A stretch of DNA of 60,733 bases, from the NCBI GenBank assembly GCA_017624115.1, contig JAGANQ010000008.1:1-60733 (forward strand). Reading direction: 5' to 3'. A program made the translations under genes and the position numbers. Of the stretch, positions 60,685-60,733 are shown one piece after another. A model generated the notes under the pieces. The model did not search any database and was not told the origin of the DNA. It saw only the letters and a program-made list of their open reading frames with translations. The DNA comes from Lachnospiraceae bacterium (GTDB taxonomy: Bacteria; Bacillota; Clostridia; Lachnospirales; Lachnospiraceae). Numbering within the stretch: the first letter of the stretch is position 1; every line of letters begins with the position of its first letter.

Positions 60685-60713
60685 TTGACAAATAAAACAT
60701 CAAGTGATAAACT
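60685..60713 (+). promoter_or_regulatory. Promoter of a stable RNA beyond the window
   Basis: TTGACA (60685-60690), 17-base spacer, TAAACT (60708-60713). It shares the ATAAAA, AT and GTGA blocks of the 60345 promoter and points off the right edge, probably to another tRNA or rRNA gene. Confidence 0.75.
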
Positions 60714-60733
60714 ATTCAAGCTGACAACAGACA

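Noticed and set aside
1..60733. CRISPR array, prophage or rRNA operon
   Set aside because: No regularly spaced direct repeats, no phage structural or integrase genes, and no rRNA sequence were seen when reading the window.

Overview
The window looks like ordinary chromosome from an anaerobic Firmicute of the Lachnospiraceae type (order Eubacteriales). The basis is gene content and order, not a database search. It has long-form HPF, SecA with a C-terminal zinc motif, an IscR/CotS pair, VanW/G5 and SH3-NlpC/P60 wall proteins, a B12-type radical SAM protein, MATE pumps in multiple copies, and RF2 with a frameshift. Promoters are sharp TTGACA-N17-TATAAT types, Shine-Dalgarno sequences are strong, and G+C is moderate. 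No rRNA operon, prophage, complete insertion sequence or CRISPR array is visible.

Layout. 1-1116: three minus-strand tRNAs (one cut by the window edge) and a PilZ protein. 1181-9221: a radical SAM protein, an exonuclease, small membrane/TPR-like genes, VanW, then an AIR-synthase-like / Lrp / aminotransferase / TrmL operon. 9309-13792 (minus): sensor kinase, response regulator, MutS2. 13992-17711: an HtrA-like protein without catalytic residues, a YhaM-type nuclease and an RlmD-type methyltransferase. 17764-23692: three MATE pumps and an AbgT transporter. 23828-25206: a broken chemoreceptor. 25235-30455: a riboswitch-controlled P-type ATPase and a DUF1538 + tandem PII-like pair. 30496-30883: a 388-bp giant imperfect palindrome. 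30885-38826: SDR, class-I glutamine-amidotransferase-like hydrolase, CCA-adding enzyme, CotS-like protein, Rrf2/IscR, HD-GYP regulator, thioredoxin reductase, NlpC/P60. 39110-39874: a 5'-truncated voltage-gated channel. 39903-40400: an AT-rich gap with a DnaA-box cluster ahead of hpf. 40401-51370: hpf, a fourth MATE, secA, prfB, cheW, an ACT protein, hom, a small membrane protein and tex. 51400-53400: a small accessory patch (putative sRNA, XRE regulator, CAP protein, DUF1413-like protein, CAP-gene relic). 53410-60327: FMN riboswitch-ribU, a YcxB-like protein, the t6A genes tsaE-tsaB-rimI and tsaD, rnz and ispD. 60345-60733: two tRNA-Ser genes and a promoter for the next stable RNA.

How the parts fit. 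Much of the window is translation and RNA maintenance (tRNAs, TrmL, RlmD, CCA enzyme, TsaB/D/E, RimI, RNase Z, RF2, HPF, Tex). c-di-GMP is represented by a PilZ receptor and an HD-GYP phosphodiesterase. Chemotaxis is represented by CheW and a receptor that has lost its sensor domain and carries a frameshift. Two riboswitches (a probable yybP-ykoY manganese type and a certain FMN type) use the same layout: aptamer, terminator, then a second hairpin that uses the terminator T-run as its own arm.

The most unusual items are the 388-bp palindrome between convergent genes, the promoter-terminator unit downstream of tex that may be a new small RNA, the four aligned DnaA boxes far from any visible dnaA gene, the repeated post-terminator hairpin, and several proteins that keep a fold but have lost catalytic residues.
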